Part shown: in pieces, positions 50,005 to 62,339 of the stretch
How positions within the stretch are numbered: position 1 is the stretch's first letter
How the letters are laid out: every line of letters starts with the position of its first letter
NCBI GenBank assembly: GCA_020226215.1
Contig: CM035227.1
Location: 19,781,866 to 19,845,865, forward strand
From: Sindora glabra
Lineage: Eukaryota; Streptophyta; Magnoliopsida; Fabales; Fabaceae
Direction: 5' to 3'
DNA length: 64,000 nucleotides
Made by a program: the position numbers and the translations under genes
Notes under the pieces: model-generated
What the model was told of the DNA's origin: nothing
Database searches by the model: none
Seen by the model: the letters and a program-made list of their open reading frames with translations, nothing else

Positions 50005-50276
50005 TATTAGAAAAATCATATCATAATTATATCATATTAATTATAGTAATTATTTAGCAGAATCATCTTAATTATGTTAATTATCTCATTATTGATATTT
50101 AGGAAATCTTGTACATCAATACATATTGGGAATGATTCTAGGGATAGAAATCACAATCAATCATGATCAATGTATATTAGGAAATATTAAAAATTTATTC
50201 TCTTCGTGACTTGTATATATTGTACTCATTTATTATTGGAATAATACATAATATTACAATAATAATTATTTTATTA
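50005..50276 (+). repeat. 3' LTR of the copia element
   Basis: Starts TATTAGAAAAATC and ends ATTATTTTATTA. Followed by AAAAA, which matches the 5-bp flank on the left. Confidence 0.93.
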
Positions 50277-50282
50277 AAAAAA

Positions 50283-52668
50283 GCAAATAGAATAAAATTC
50301 TGACTAGTCTAAGTGGGACAGAGACTTCAAACTTTGCCAGGTCAGTGCTGTACTGAGCTTCAATCCAGCATTATCATATCGATTTCACCAGTCAACGAAA
50401 CGATAAAGATACATATATATTGGCTAATTAATCTTTTCCCACCATGTAGAAACTGTGGCTGAGACATCCAAAAAAGGCCTATAATATTTTGTACTGATCC
50501 GAGCGATTAATTTGACAATAAGAGGATATTTGGCGGGACCCAATAGCTTGCAGAAGATCAGTAGATGAAGGCATATTGATCACACATGGGCGTTTTTCCA
50601 GCTGGAGGGATGGTTCTTGTAATTAAAGTGTACAGCACAGGAATTATTGGTCGTTTTTCACGATGAAATCCCACCGCATAATAAAAGGAACAGGACGTTG
50701 TCGTCTGTGGCTTACTGCGGCCGGCCAGCAATTGATCTGATATGGGACATTTACTTTATTGCATCATCACTCCTGCATTGTACTGCTCAAATTGGTCCTA
50801 TCCTCATGTAATAATAATCTGTCCTTTATGTTAATGTATCCCAACTTGCATATTGTGACATCCAACCGCCTGATTTTTATTTTATTTGTATCAATCAATT
50901 ATTTTATCTGAAGTACGCAGTTTGTTTGTTATGTCGTCCACACCATCTCTCGTGTTATAGCACACAACAAGGATATTGAAAAATAAATTTTACTACGAGT
51001 TTAACTCTACATTTGAATATAGGAAAATTGAGGGTAAGGAAAGAAATAAAAATAAATAAATAAAAGGCTATTGGATGATAATCCTCCTTTTGTTGAAAAA
51101 GGAAACATCAATTATCATTAATCCTGGAAGATCTTTCAAATATCTTTTGGTACTAATATTTTTATGCTCTTACGATTACAGGTTTTTAGAGGATTTTCTA
51201 AATTAGAGAGAAGAAGTCCTTTCTTAAAACTATTCGCTTTTCTCTTTCTTTGTATTCCCTTCTATCTTGTCATTTTTCCTTTCCTTCCCTTCAAAACGTA
51301 TCATAAGACCGTGGTAATTTCGAAAAAATATCTCCTCGATTTTGCAGAGTGAAGTTCTGCACAGAATCTCGTATACAACATATTTTTGTGTTTAGACCAA
51401 TAAAGCAAGCAGATGAAGATGAAGAGCGTCATAGATGACGACGAAGCAATATGAAAATGATCGTCCTGAAATTGTGCGGCTGGTCAACCCTGTTTACCCT
51501 TTCCTATCGTTGCCAAGTAATTTTAGTCTGTCATCCATTAATCAGCTGTATCTATCGCTGCTTTTCACCATGCAATAAAGCATAAAAGGACAAGATTTGT
51601 GCGAACTTGTGCTTTATATCTTAAACCAAAATAGACAGCGGAAGTCTAAGCTGCCAAAGGATTGATTAGCAATGATTATTAGAATTGTAGTTGATGTGTA
51701 CCAAAATCTGACCCTGTGCTTTATGAGTTGATTCTCTTTTGCAAATATCTAGTAGTCGTCAGCAAGCGGCGATGGGAAAAACAAGCACATACACACCAAG
51801 GAAACAAATATCAACGTTGATCATCTCTCTCTACTGCAGTATGCTTTTAATATTAATGTTTAGAGGAGAGAGAAGGAACAAAATAGTTGTTAGATTTAAT
51901 ACAAATTTTTATTTATTTATTTTTTTCTCTTTCAAGTTAGGTTACTTGTTAATTAGACAATAACATAGTTATTTGCCAAGCAAGTATTTTAGCTTATATA
52001 AAGTGTAAGATTTAATTGATTCGAAAAAGTTTGTATTTGTAATTTCTATAGAATTATTATATGTCAAAAAAAATTATTTACAATGAAAAGTTTATACATC
52101 ATAATTTGGATACGATTATTAACATAAAAGCGTATTTAGGTTATTATTCCGTTTTGATTGTATTCTTTCTCTGACTTTTTGGTCAAATTTGCTTGTCATT
52201 TTACTGTAAAAATGACAAAAAAAAATCACATTAAATATTTATTTTTTGTTACTTCTTTGGAATTATGTTCTTTTTTTTTTTTGGCATTCCTTTCGAATTA
52301 TATTAACACCCATCAAAAATCTGAATTTGAATAACTGTTGCGTCGCATATCCGTTTTGCTGGTGTGAGATCCTCTTGATACCAAAAGCATTGAAGTTTTA
52401 TAACGTTATTGCCAATCCCAAACTCTATTAATTTGGGGGCTCATCAATCCGTCATCTCCTAGTAGGTTGCATATCAAAATAAGTTGCATTGTTTGACAGA
52501 TGTTTATAGTGTGTGTATATATATTTTATGATACTCAAGCAAACAGTTACATAAAGCGAAGAGACTTACCAAGGAACACAAAACTGGGTCTAAAAACTTG
52601 CGAATAAACAACAGCAGCAAAATAAAGACACATATAATAAGCAGAATTTTAAACATAAAGAGATGGCC
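50283..52668. other. Non-repetitive intergenic DNA of mixed composition
   Basis: Noticeably less AT-rich and without obvious repeats (GCGGCCGGCC near 50719), so it looks like older unique sequence rather than transposon. No frame above 75 residues is convincing. It may hold distal regulatory sequence or an unrecognised non-coding exon. Confidence 0.4.
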
Positions 52669-54143
52669 TTAATTAGAAATTTGCCCTCGATCTATAATGC
52701 CTTGAGGTTGCCCTTCATCCACAAATTCTGTTGATTGCCCTTGATTAGTCCTACTCAAGTGTTGATTTTTGTCAATACACTACAGAAGGCAGTGTTGGCT
52801 TCCTGGTAGCTGAGTAGGAACGGTGATGCTGGATGACCCGACAAATAATGCCGAAAAAGTGTCCCGAAAAAACACCAACCCTTAAATTTATATCACACGC
52901 ATTAATATTTATTACATCAATAGTAATCAAGTGTTTTTATTTCTTTCGGATCTCAATTCGGCACTTTTTTTCGGGGACACTTAAGTATTTTCCGAGTAGG
53001 AAATAAGGTATTGAACAGTTCTTTATGTCCCAATGAAGTGTGCCGAAAGTATTTCATTAAAAATATTGTCAAACCCCCCTTAACATCTAACGGCCGCACA
53101 TCATTTTATTTTTCGGCTTTCATATTTCAGGAGGTATAGCAATTTTCTAAGGTATTTGCAATGCGCAATTCCTTTTGCAGTAAAAATTATTGACAAAAAT
53201 TTCTCAAGGGATAGTGCTTTGCTGCAGGAATTGCAATTCTTCGCTGCCTTCTTAATATTTGTTGTGGAAGAATGGTTGGATTGATGCCCTAAAGATTTTT
53301 CTAAACCCTCCCTTGAGAAATCAACCAGGAACAACTAGATAGCGTGATATAACTATGCATGACAATATTGGTAGGTTTAGTGTCATCAATCATTCCAATA
53401 TCTGGAAAGGGAATTGTGTTCTGGTTAATTTCCTTAGAGGGTGATTGCAACCTGTTAAGAGGTTGTTGCACAATGGTAAAGTTTATATTAGATTTACCAT
53501 TAGTGTTGTCCCAAACTATTATGAAACCGGATCATGAAGGACTTTGAAAATAAAAAAAGGATTGAGACATTTTGCTAGCAATAGTGGGTATACCCATATG
53601 AGATTGTGTACACCGTCAAGAACCGAATCCAATTAGACCACAAGTAGAATAAATCTTAACAATTTTTTCCTCCTTAAATATCCCCAAGAGGGTATGACCT
53701 GCGTTTGTTGGGGTGAAGGCACCAAAACATCTATCAGAAAATATTTTGTTCAAATTGATGCTAAAAGGGTGACACTAAGCATCATTGGTAGCATTTCATG
53801 CTACTTGTTCCATTGAATGCACCCGTTCCTGCAAAGTAGTCTTTTAGGCATCCAAAAAACTAATTGTATTATTCAATTTTTCAATGGCAGCTTGCAACTT
53901 AGTGTTTATCAAAGCCAACTGCTTATTTTATGCATCTTACTCAGTCAACTATTGGAGAGTTGCTCTTTGCTTCTTAACCTCTGCGTTGCTAACCATATGT
54001 TGTTCATACAATTTGTTGAAAACAGTTCCTAGAATAGAAATAAACACCTCGTCCAATGATAATGGAACATCATCAAAAGTTGAAACTTCAGCTAATTCCT
54101 CAAAACAACAAGTCTCAAAAAGTTTCCAATTCCATAGCAAAGG
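52669..54143 (-). pseudogene. Unidentified 430-codon frame, broken by nonsense codons and a MITE
   Basis: Read on the minus strand, one frame runs from about 54143 to a terminal TAA at 52669-52671. It contains the 182 extra bases of a MITE plus its target copy. Taking those out leaves 1,290 nt in a single frame without indels, but about 14 in-frame stops break it. Visible features include FEELAEVSTFDD near the start, a coiled-coil-like stretch (NTKLQAAIEKLNNTISFL, about 53870-53915) and a globular-looking middle (AFTPTNAGHTLLG, about 53695). The C-terminus is hydrophilic (VDEGQPQGIIDRGQ). I do not recognise the family. Sequence upstream to about 54440 also looks coding (MGLDFGDPAKFYRLHKGKS in another frame), so the start is unresolved. 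It may be a dead host gene or an unclassified transposon protein. Confidence 0.5.
52821..52993. mobile_element. Mutator-type MITE candidate with 9-bp target duplication
   Basis: The 173-bp block is flanked by exact GAGTAGGAA repeats (52812-52820 and 52994-53002). Near its ends are inverted words AAGTGTCCCGAAAAAA (52857) and, on the minus strand, AAGTGTCCCCGAAAAAAAG (ending 52983). The inverted words lie at unequal distances from the two ends, so the terminal repeats are imperfect. Nine-base duplications are typical of Mutator-like elements. Insertion happened inside the unidentified frame on the minus strand. Confidence 0.55.
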
Positions 54144-55180
54144 CTGCCCATATAGTACCTATATCCATTTCCCATACCTAATCTAAGACAGACCCTCAAG
54201 GCTATTTTAGCGATTTTCCTTTATGTAGACGATAGAATTTTGCAGGATCACCAAAGTCCAAGCCCATACCCATAAGAGAGGAAAACTCCGATTCTTAATA
54301 TCTGTTTATAACTCGGGCTTTTTTTTTTTATGCACATTCCTTTTTCTTGCATAAAGATACATTAGATAGAGGTTGTGAATTAGTGACCAAAAACCCTTTT
54401 CTCAGCCCCATATTCAATTTCCTTCCTACTTGATGAAATAAACCAGAAGAAATTGTAAACTAAAACAGAACAGCATCAATATAGCCATAAAGCGAAAATG
54501 ATCAAGAGCAAATAGAGGATTTCAATAATTGTATCAATCTGACTAGCTGCAGCAGCCAAATTGCAATCCACCGAAAATGAAATCCAAACACCAGACTTAC
54601 AGCAAAACCTGACTTGGTTGAAAGTCGTCGAGCTACATAGAACAACAAAGTCAAAATCTTATAAAACTGATACCTGATTGTGGTTTGAAGAAAATAGGCC
54701 ACAAAGAGTCAATGATGGTTAGAAACAATATCCTAAGTTCCTAATTAGCTAGCTGTTTTGCCATATTGAAGATTGAAGGAGAAACAGGAAAAACATAGAA
54801 AACCCTAGGTTGCCCTGCTGTAACCGGAAAACCCCAACACAAAAATGCACGAGAACAAAGTGATTCGAGGGTAAAAGAGACTGTGACAACAACAGGCTTA
54901 GGAGAAGCAGCACCGGGATGCCGACTAGAAGAAGGGGAAGCGCGGCGGTCGAAAGTTTTTCAGCCCTCGTATTGTTGTTTTTTAGAAGTTAGGGTAAAAA
55001 GAGACAGCAGGAGAGAAAAAACTAGAAAGTAAAGGAGGAAAAAAGTTGAATAATTAAACTGAATATTTATAAAATCTTCTAAATTGAAAAACCCAAAAAG
55101 GAAAATTTGAAAAATATTAGAAAATTTTAAATAATTAATCATAAAATCACATTCTCTACTCTTCATTAATCAAATCTCTC
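54144..55180. other. Upstream part of the unidentified gene remnant and GC-richer leader-like stretch
   Basis: On the minus strand, 54880-54960 is GC-rich (CGACCGCCGCGCTTCCCC). The stretch from there to 54440 is pyrimidine-rich and leader- or intron-like, ahead of an ATG at about 54413 (MGLRKGFLVTNSQPLS). This could be the 5' end of the 52669-54143 pseudogene. Splice sites were not settled. Confidence 0.35.
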
Positions 55181-55430
55181 TTTTTTCCTTTCTTTGTGAG
55201 AAGGAAATATATTAAAGGAGCAAGCTAAGATACAAAAATCAATCTGGTATGTAACTACTCTTTACATTATACAATAGATACATTATAATCTCATCAGAAG
55301 GGACTTCCAAAATATTTTTATAATCATTGTTAAAATTTTTAGCCAAAAAATCTATCAAATTATTAGCTTTCTCGTAAGCTTAATTGTAAGTGATCCCGTC
55401 TTTATCAAAAATCTCCTACAATATTTAATT
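55181..55430 (-). mobile_element. 3' tail of a second LINE, minus strand
   Basis: On the minus strand the frame 55396-55239 reads AYEKANNLIDFLAK, matching the RNase H end of plant L1 ORF2 (FREANxxADxLAK). A stop follows, then a 3' UTR and a short A-rich end opposite the T run at 55181-55186. Only this extreme 3' part is present, as in severely 5'-truncated LINE copies. One internal stop precedes AYEKANN. Confidence 0.5.
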
Positions 55431-56775
55431 AAACAGTAAGTATCAGTAAAATAAGTAAGCAATTTATTTGATAAGCATCAAGTTTAATAATAATTGAAAA
55501 TAAATTCTTGCTTTACATTAACATAAATACATCCCGAAACCCATTCAATTCAACAATAAAATTTAAACAACTGCCAAGCCCTGCACAACTAACTGTCACC
55601 CATCCTCCTCCCGTCAAACATATTATTTGAAATTGAGAGTGAGATTTCCTACGCTACTGTACAAAATTGATCATGTCCATGAACTCAAGTCCTCTTCAAT
55701 AAAGGAAAAACTTAAATATGACTATTGAAACTATTTAATAACCTCTCTAACCCAAAAATAAAAAGGAATGGCACGAGACTTTCTCTGGATAAGATTGAGA
55801 TTAATTTCTATTAATATATAATAAGTTTCCTTAAAAAAATGAAAAAAAAAACTTATGTAATTCTCCTCTATTAGTAAGACTAATCTTTTATTTGGCACAA
55901 TTAAAAATAAAATTTTAATTTATTTTTAAATGAATTTTTAAAATAATATTTAAGTAAAATTTATTCCATTTATATTTCTAATTTAATTATATTTGTACAA
56001 TTATAAAATCTATCAAATTTAATAAAGATTTTACTAAAATTTATTTTGTTTGATTTAATATATATATTATATAAAAAGTTTATCCTATCTTTAACAATAT
56101 ATTTAGCATAATACTATTAAAATTTATTTTTTAATTTAATTTCATATAGTTTTAATATATTTCAAATAAAATAGTTCATTTACAAATAAATTAAAATTAT
56201 TATTTTAACTAAATTTTTAAATAATAGCATTCATTTACAAATAAATGAATAGATTTCCCCATAGGACAAACTCATCATGCCTGGGTTTCATATGCAATCA
56301 AACAGAACCACCAATTTGACAAACCATCTTGAGTGTGTAAGAAAAATATTATAGAAAACAAATTTCAAAACAACTCGTAGTTGCAGGTCTAAATTTTAAA
56401 ACAGATTGTACTGCAAAACAATGCGTGCGGGTTTAACCAACTAAAATGAAGCTCACATGACGTAATTTCACCATGATTCTGAACACTCTTATTTTACCTC
56501 CACTGATCATCTCTGAAGGTGCAGATCAGTCCTGAATACAATCCACCTTCAAATTTACAATCCCAGAAATGTGACATCTATAAAGACCAACTGATCAGTT
56601 AAGTTACCGAGGGTCGGTAGTGAAGTCAGGCAGGCTCCAACATTAGGCCTTAGAATTACAATAACCAAAAAAATACATCCAACATTGAGTGGGAACAACA
56701 ATAAACCCACACAATATGTTGTCAAACTGTAGAATTAATGTTAACCGTGTCCCATGTGCTATCTGCAGAATGAAT
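55431..56775. other. Intergenic; 3' flank of COQ10
   Basis: AT-rich and non-coding. The 3' UTR of the COQ10 gene should begin at 56775 and run leftwards. I see no unambiguous AATAAA signal, so its end is not placed. Confidence 0.4.
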
Positions 56776-59300
56776 TTACGCCTTCTCTTCATATGAATTT
56801 TCAAGGACAGGCACTGCTGGTCCATATATCAAATGACAACGATCAGTAAATGAACTGACCATTCTAGAGGCAACCTCCTTAAAGAACATCGATGCAATCT
56901 AACAAACCAGAAAGCCACAGCAATAAAATTAGTGATTAGTCATACACTGAGAAAAAAATACATTAACACGGCCTTGAGTATGAATATAAGAAAAATATAA
57001 GCACAACAAGCATCATGATAAGAATCCTGAACAGCTGGAGGCTACATCCTTATAAACATCAATGTTATGTGCTTCAGATCCATGACATGCTTAAGCTACT
57101 ATGGGAATTCCGATTACAGAAAGCACGATAGGTCCAAGCAGCAACTAGTGCCCCTCAATGCAGCATCATGTCACTAAAACTTAGAAGCACAAATTTAGGA
57201 TTTAGGGTTTCACATACACATTTTCCACAGTTAGGCCACCATCAAATGGGAAGGAAAAAGCAAGCCTCGAGTTACAAAAAATGTGTATTGCATTCAGAAT
57301 CCGAAGACACCAAAAGATAGACATAAGAAGAAAATTCCTAAAAAGACCTAAAGACAACAAAAAGGGAAATAAACCCAAGTAAAGAACGATACACATTAAC
57401 AAAGGCATACCTGTCGGTAAAGTGGTGACTGGAACTTAAAATCCACCAAGAAATAAAGGTGGCAAGTTCCTGGAATTGGGCCTGGATTGAATTCCCATAT
57501 GTTTATCAGATGGTCAAACAGAGTACTCTGTGACACAGTAGTCTGTAACCATAAGTATTTACTGTAAGTGCAGAGAACCAAGCACACAATAACCAAATTT
57601 GTGATAGAACCAGTTGAAACCACTCAAACATGTGCAAATAATGAATTGGAAGCTCATAAGCATAAGATTCAATCTTCTCTCAGAAATGCTCGAGGCAATA
57701 TCACCAATGTAGAAATTCATCCTAAAACCAACATCATTTATGCAACTAGAAGAGGTTAGAACATCGTAACAAGCAAAACATGATTACAAGGAATAGATGA
57801 TCTCCACAGTTGTGCAAAGTATTGTGTATGATCCGATGTTCATTTCTACACATATATCATAATGCACTTGAAATTTTTTAAACTTTGATATAGCAAGATT
57901 CCACCTATGATTTATGTACACATGGATTGTCCTTGTAATGCTCAAGCAGCACACAGTAACAAGAATAAGGGGGGAAAAAAGCATTGCTTGGCCTTATCTG
58001 AACAAGCAGATGCTCTTACCAAACACTAAGCTAAACAGTTATATAAAGAAAAATTGGAATCTTTATCTTAAGATATGTCAAACTTTGGCTAAATAGGTTT
58101 ACAACACTTGGCCACGTTTCAAAATTAAAAGTAACCATGCAAACCGTAACAAAAAGAACATTGTTCATAGGTAGAAGTAGAACATCTAAAATAAGAACCA
58201 TACACTAGGAAATCTGAATACCTTTACACGCTTTGGTCTCTCTAATTCAACATGAGAAACATAACTTTCAACAAGAACTTTAAATCCAATTTCTAATTCA
58301 GCATCAAATGACCCATCTGGATAGTGCTTAAGTATCTCAGACCTCTGACACCATGGGACAAAACCGTGATACAAGTCAACAGCTGCAACAACATCAAATA
58401 ACTGCTCTGGAGAGTACCTAATATGAAATAGTAAGTCAGCTTGCATCTAAAAATGATTTATGGTAAATAAATAGTATGAACCAAACATTCAACAGCAGTC
58501 CTCGATATACACCGGAGCAAGGGTAATCATGAATTACATCCAACCACAAGTATTTTCTCTAATCAAATGCCAGAATACATCTTGTGGACATTACATTAGA
58601 TGATGTATCAGAATAGAAATGTAAGTAAGAACTAAGAACTTGGCCAACAACCAACAATAATAAGCACTAGTAGATAAGATTGCTATGAATAATGAATCAA
58701 AAACGACAAAAATCAATGATCAGCAAAGTTATGCAAGATTGCGTAGCAAATGACAGGACATCTAAACCCATTGACAGTCCAGAAATCCATTAAGAAAGTT
58801 CCAAGTGACACATAAAGATTAGCAAGAGAGAACAATTTGACTTAATTAAAGAACATATACAGAAGTCAATTCTTAAAATTCATTATTGATGGAAAATCAA
58901 CAACTAAAATTCATTTGAAGAATGTGAAATTGAAAAGGAAAAAGAAAACAGCGCACACAGATACACAATGAGATATAGAATCATTGTACCCCAAAACGCG
59001 CCTCTCCTCGTAAATTTTGGAAAGAACACCTTCTTCACCATCTCCACACCCGAGAAACTGCCTCGTTTGAACAGCATTGATAGTATGCAAACCACTCGTA
59101 AAAGAACTAGACTCACTGAAGCGGTCTAATGATCTATGAATGAAGCGGTTGTCAATGCCCGCAATGGCACTGGAGCAACGACACTGATCCAGCTTCCTGG
59201 GCTGTCCATTGCTCTTGCCAGACCTAGTCAATTGCTTGAAACCATTTTTATGCAATAATAAGGACCTCAGTGTCTTTGAGGTCCAAAAAAATGGCGGCAT
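56776..59300 (-). CDS. COQ10: Coenzyme Q-binding protein COQ10 homologue, mitochondrial
   Basis: Four exons on the minus strand: 59300-58990, 58417-58222, 57542-57411 and 56898-56776. They total 762 nt, giving 253 residues plus TAA, a normal length for plant COQ10. All introns are GT-AG (572, 679 and 512 nt; phases 2, 0, 0), and the protein reads continuously across each junction. Residues 1 to about 80 are basic and Ser-rich with few acids (MPPFFWTSKTLRSLLLHK), as expected of a mitochondrial presequence. The START-like (SRPBCC) ubiquinone-binding domain follows, with RQFLGCGDGEEG, YSPEQLFDVVAAVDLYHGFV, PWCQRSEIL, DGSFDAELEIGFK, WEFNPGPIPGTC, DFKFQSPLYRQ and a C-terminal RCHLIYGPAVPVLE. In yeast and animals COQ10 binds coenzyme Q in the inner membrane and is needed for efficient respiration. 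The role here is inferred from the family. No stop or frameshift is present. Confidence 0.95.
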
Positions 59301-59754
59301 TGTAAAATTCTAATGATCCACAACCCTAATTATCACAGAGTAGAGCTCAATCAGTGCGAAATCAGAAATGCACTTGTATGGAGAATCACGAAACCGGAAC
59401 GTATCGGAATTCTACGAATAAGAGAAATTTTGATGCAGTAAAATTCACAAATTTGGGAAGGTATTCTAAACAATACGATTAAACTAAGAATTCGAAACCC
59501 TAGAAAACGAAGAACTGTTCCAAATCACATGAAACAATCATGAAATGGATCCGATTCCCGGAGGTTAATTAAAACCGGCGAGTTAAAATGAAGAAATTAA
59601 GGTCTCCCAGAAGCTCTGGATTGATTGCAGCTTGTTTGAAATTTGATCACGGACGGAAGTTTAAAAATAAAAAAATAAAAAAATGGATCGAATGAAGCAG
59701 GACGCCTCTTCAATCCAACGTTTGCGTAAATGAGTCATCGAGCCACGTGGTTCC
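59301..59754 (-). promoter_or_regulatory. COQ10 upstream region with a G-box
   Basis: Non-repetitive sequence directly before the COQ10 start codon. It holds the palindrome CCACGTGG (59743-59750, about 445 bases upstream), a G-box/ABRE core bound by plant bZIP and bHLH factors, and TGAGTCA at 59731-59737, a bZIP-type site. A further ACGTGGC lies at 60103-60109. No clear TATA box was seen on the minus strand, common for housekeeping genes. The transcription start and any 5' UTR intron are not resolved. Confidence 0.45.
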
Positions 59755-59783
59755 TTTTTTTTTTTTTTGGGGGGGGGGGGGGG
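59755..59783 (+). repeat. T14 G15 homopolymer pair
   Basis: Fourteen T immediately followed by fifteen G. On the minus strand this is C15 A14, about 470-490 bases upstream of COQ10. A second 15-G tract lies at 27703-27717. Confidence 0.85.
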
Positions 59784-60829
59784 AACTTATATAGAACCCA
59801 TGGTCGAAATATTCTTTCCTCACCATTTCTCCTTTCCTAGAATTAATAATAGGTGCTCCGATAAAAAAAATTAAAATAAGAATGGTTCTTTTCGAATATT
59901 CAAATAAAATTTTAAAAAATAAATTATCAAGTATATATTAATTACTTTATTTTATTATCATTAATTATAATATGTTAATTATTAATTTAATGATTATTTC
60001 TTCTAAATTGAATAACTAACACATATATTATGATTTGATTTGATTCTTTTGTCTGTATATGCTGGAGGAGGACAGATATCCAACACCGTTTATTAGCTGC
60101 AGACGTGGCGAATGAATGTTGAAACACAACCATTCAATTTATTTATTTTGACATAAAATATTTTTTATAATCATTATTATTTTAACAGGACAGTAATATG
60201 TAATTTTATTTTTAAAATTTTATTTTTTATTATGTTTAAAATATAATTTTAAAAATTAAATTGAATTGGCAAGTTAAATGAGTAAGCCAATCAATGAACC
60301 AGTACAAATAGAGATATTAAATTTAAAATGCACATGGATTAGTGTAAACTAGTTGAAACTAGCATGGATCAATCAAAACAGGTGAATTGAATCAGTAGGT
60401 CAATACATTTTAATTTTTTTTCCTAAAAAGGCAAATATTTTACAATTTTACAATTGTTAAGGTATAATATCTTTACGATTTCAAATTTATTGAATTTGTG
60501 AATTTTTTTTAAAATTATTTTTTAATAAATTATTATTATATTACTAGTATTTTATTATTTATCTATTTATATTATTAACTTATATTATATTACTTTCATA
60601 TTTTTATGTCATAACTCATCAAGTTATGATTAGTATGAAACTTATTACTAGTTTCCACCAGTTTAAGTTAATCCTATTTGTTATCATCATACTAGTTGAG
60701 AAAATATTTATTTATAAACATTTCAAAAGATGTGTATAAGAAGTGTGTGAATAGAGTTTGATTCATCTATGCATAAGGCTTAAAACTAATACTATATGCA
60801 TCCGCTAATGACCATGGTTGCTTAAGCAA
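59784..60829. other. AT-rich intergenic DNA, no gene seen
   Basis: No coding frame or transposon terminus. Contains the ACGTGGC word at 60103. Confidence 0.4.
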
Positions 60830-62330
60830 AACAAAAGTTAGAGAGTTTACTCCTATTGAACTAGTGGTCGGAGAGGAGCTTCTATAGGTGTATTTAAAAA
60901 AAAAACTAAAAAGTGAGTCATAAATTAAGTAATCTAATCATTTAACATGCAATCATTTGCAAGAATTTCCTAAATGTGCCTTTTCATGATTAAATTCATA
61001 CTCAACATCACACTAATCATAAATAATTTTTTTAATTCAATACTAATTTACATCTCAATATATAAATTGACACTTCCATAATAACCATTCACAACATGAT
61101 TTATTGATATTATTTTTGTAGATAAATAACTATCAACAAACTCATAAATACTATCACTTACAAGTTTATCATGCATATATAGATAATTCACAAGCATGCA
61201 CAATAATAAACTATCATAAACTAACTAAATTCTAGTTATATAAGAGCATACTCGAGTATAAAAGTACAAAAACAAGTTCTTATTTCATACTTAAGTATAT
61301 ATTCACTTATAAATAAATAAAGAGAACTTTGATCATTTATACTCGAGTATCTGCTTCTTTATAAAGGTGTAGAGAGCAAATTTGAATGCAATGCTTATGG
61401 CCATCCAAAAAGTAACTCATCCTTAAATACTCGAATAGATACTTGAGTATGGTTTTCCAAAAATGTATTTTGTTGTCATAGTGGAGTAGTACTTGTAGAT
61501 TTTGCAAAAAAAACTTCAAGAACACTATTCATTTAGTAATTTTCATATTATTCCAACTCACACATTGCAATTAAGCTATGATCGAACACAAACTCATCAT
61601 CTTAACTTATTCCACCATCAACAATAGTAATAAATCTCATCACAACACATTCAATCAACACAAAATCAACAATTTATGAACAAATTCTACAAACTATTAA
61701 GTTTAACATACAATCATACAAAATTCTTAAGTTAAATAAATTATTTACTTACAATTGTTTAGAGGAAAGAAAATAAAGTTAAAAGATGGTGGTGCTTGTC
61801 TTATTACACCAAATTCAACCTAAAATAAAAAATTTTATTCAATTTCCTCTTTCTCTCCCATTTATGACCTAAACCTTAGAAAATATGAAGTAAAAGATTA
61901 TAGTTAACCAATTTACCTTGAATTGGCTTAAATAATTGATGATCATCTTAGTTTCATTAGCTAAATATTGCAATTCTTAAGGAAAATTAGATGGTGGAGG
62001 AAAGAAGGAAGGACGATTAGTAGTGGTGGCTAAAAAAATGGAGAAAGTTAAATGTGTTTGATGTTTAAATGGTTGCCAAGGGTGAAATAGGAAAATTGGT
62101 TCTAAATTTCCTTTAAACACATTTATTTAAATTTAATTTTATGTAATCATTTAATTAACTTTATTCTTATATTTGTTATAAAATGCTAATTTTCTCAAAC
62201 AAAATACTATCATGAACACTAGCACAATAATTAGTAAAATTACAAATGTACGTGAAAAATTAAATAAAATAATTAGATTATCCTAATTTTGGAAGGGTAT
62301 AATATTTTATTGTGAAACAAGTTATTATAT
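60830..62330 (+). mobile_element. Third decayed long-LTR-like block
   Basis: Layout parallels the blocks at 11855 and 20466. It has an AAGTGAGTCA word near the left, a zone of self-complementary short repeats (ACTCGAGTAT at about 61251 and 61341, and TACTCGAATAGATACTTGAG at 61428), then a purine-rich GGTGGAGGAAAGAAGGAAGGA stretch (61993). No coding domain or partner LTR was found. Ends are approximate. Confidence 0.3.
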
Positions 62331-62339
62331 ATAAATAAT

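Larger units (their letters stand above)
46288..50276 (+). mobile_element. Ty1/copia LTR retrotransposon, complete in outline but dead
   Basis: Two 272-bp LTRs, a perfect initiator-Met primer-binding site, a purine tract, and Gag-Protease-Integrase-RT-RNase H in copia order lie between 5-bp target duplications AAAAA (46283-46287 and 50277-50281). The total length of 3.99 kb is short for an autonomous copia because most of gag is missing. LTR ends are TA...TA rather than TG...CA, a variant known in some copia elements. Counting by eye, the LTRs differ at about 19 of 272 sites (7%), mostly transitions, implying an insertion of some millions of years at usual plant rates (inference). Confidence 0.93.

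Noticed and set aside
50283..52668. Hidden protein gene in the balanced-composition stretch
   Set aside because: Short frames (51164-51352, 51739-51963, 52246-52431) show no domain, no splice-consistent chaining and no conserved motif.
52669..54143. Endogenous pararetrovirus fragment
   Set aside because: Considered because of the anonymous coding frame and coiled-coil-like part, but no movement-protein, coat-protein, protease or reverse-transcriptase motif was seen.
58904..59116. Overlapping minus-strand frame at COQ10 exon 1
   Set aside because: It lies in another frame across exon 1 and the intron; the COQ10 frame explains the region with conserved protein motifs.
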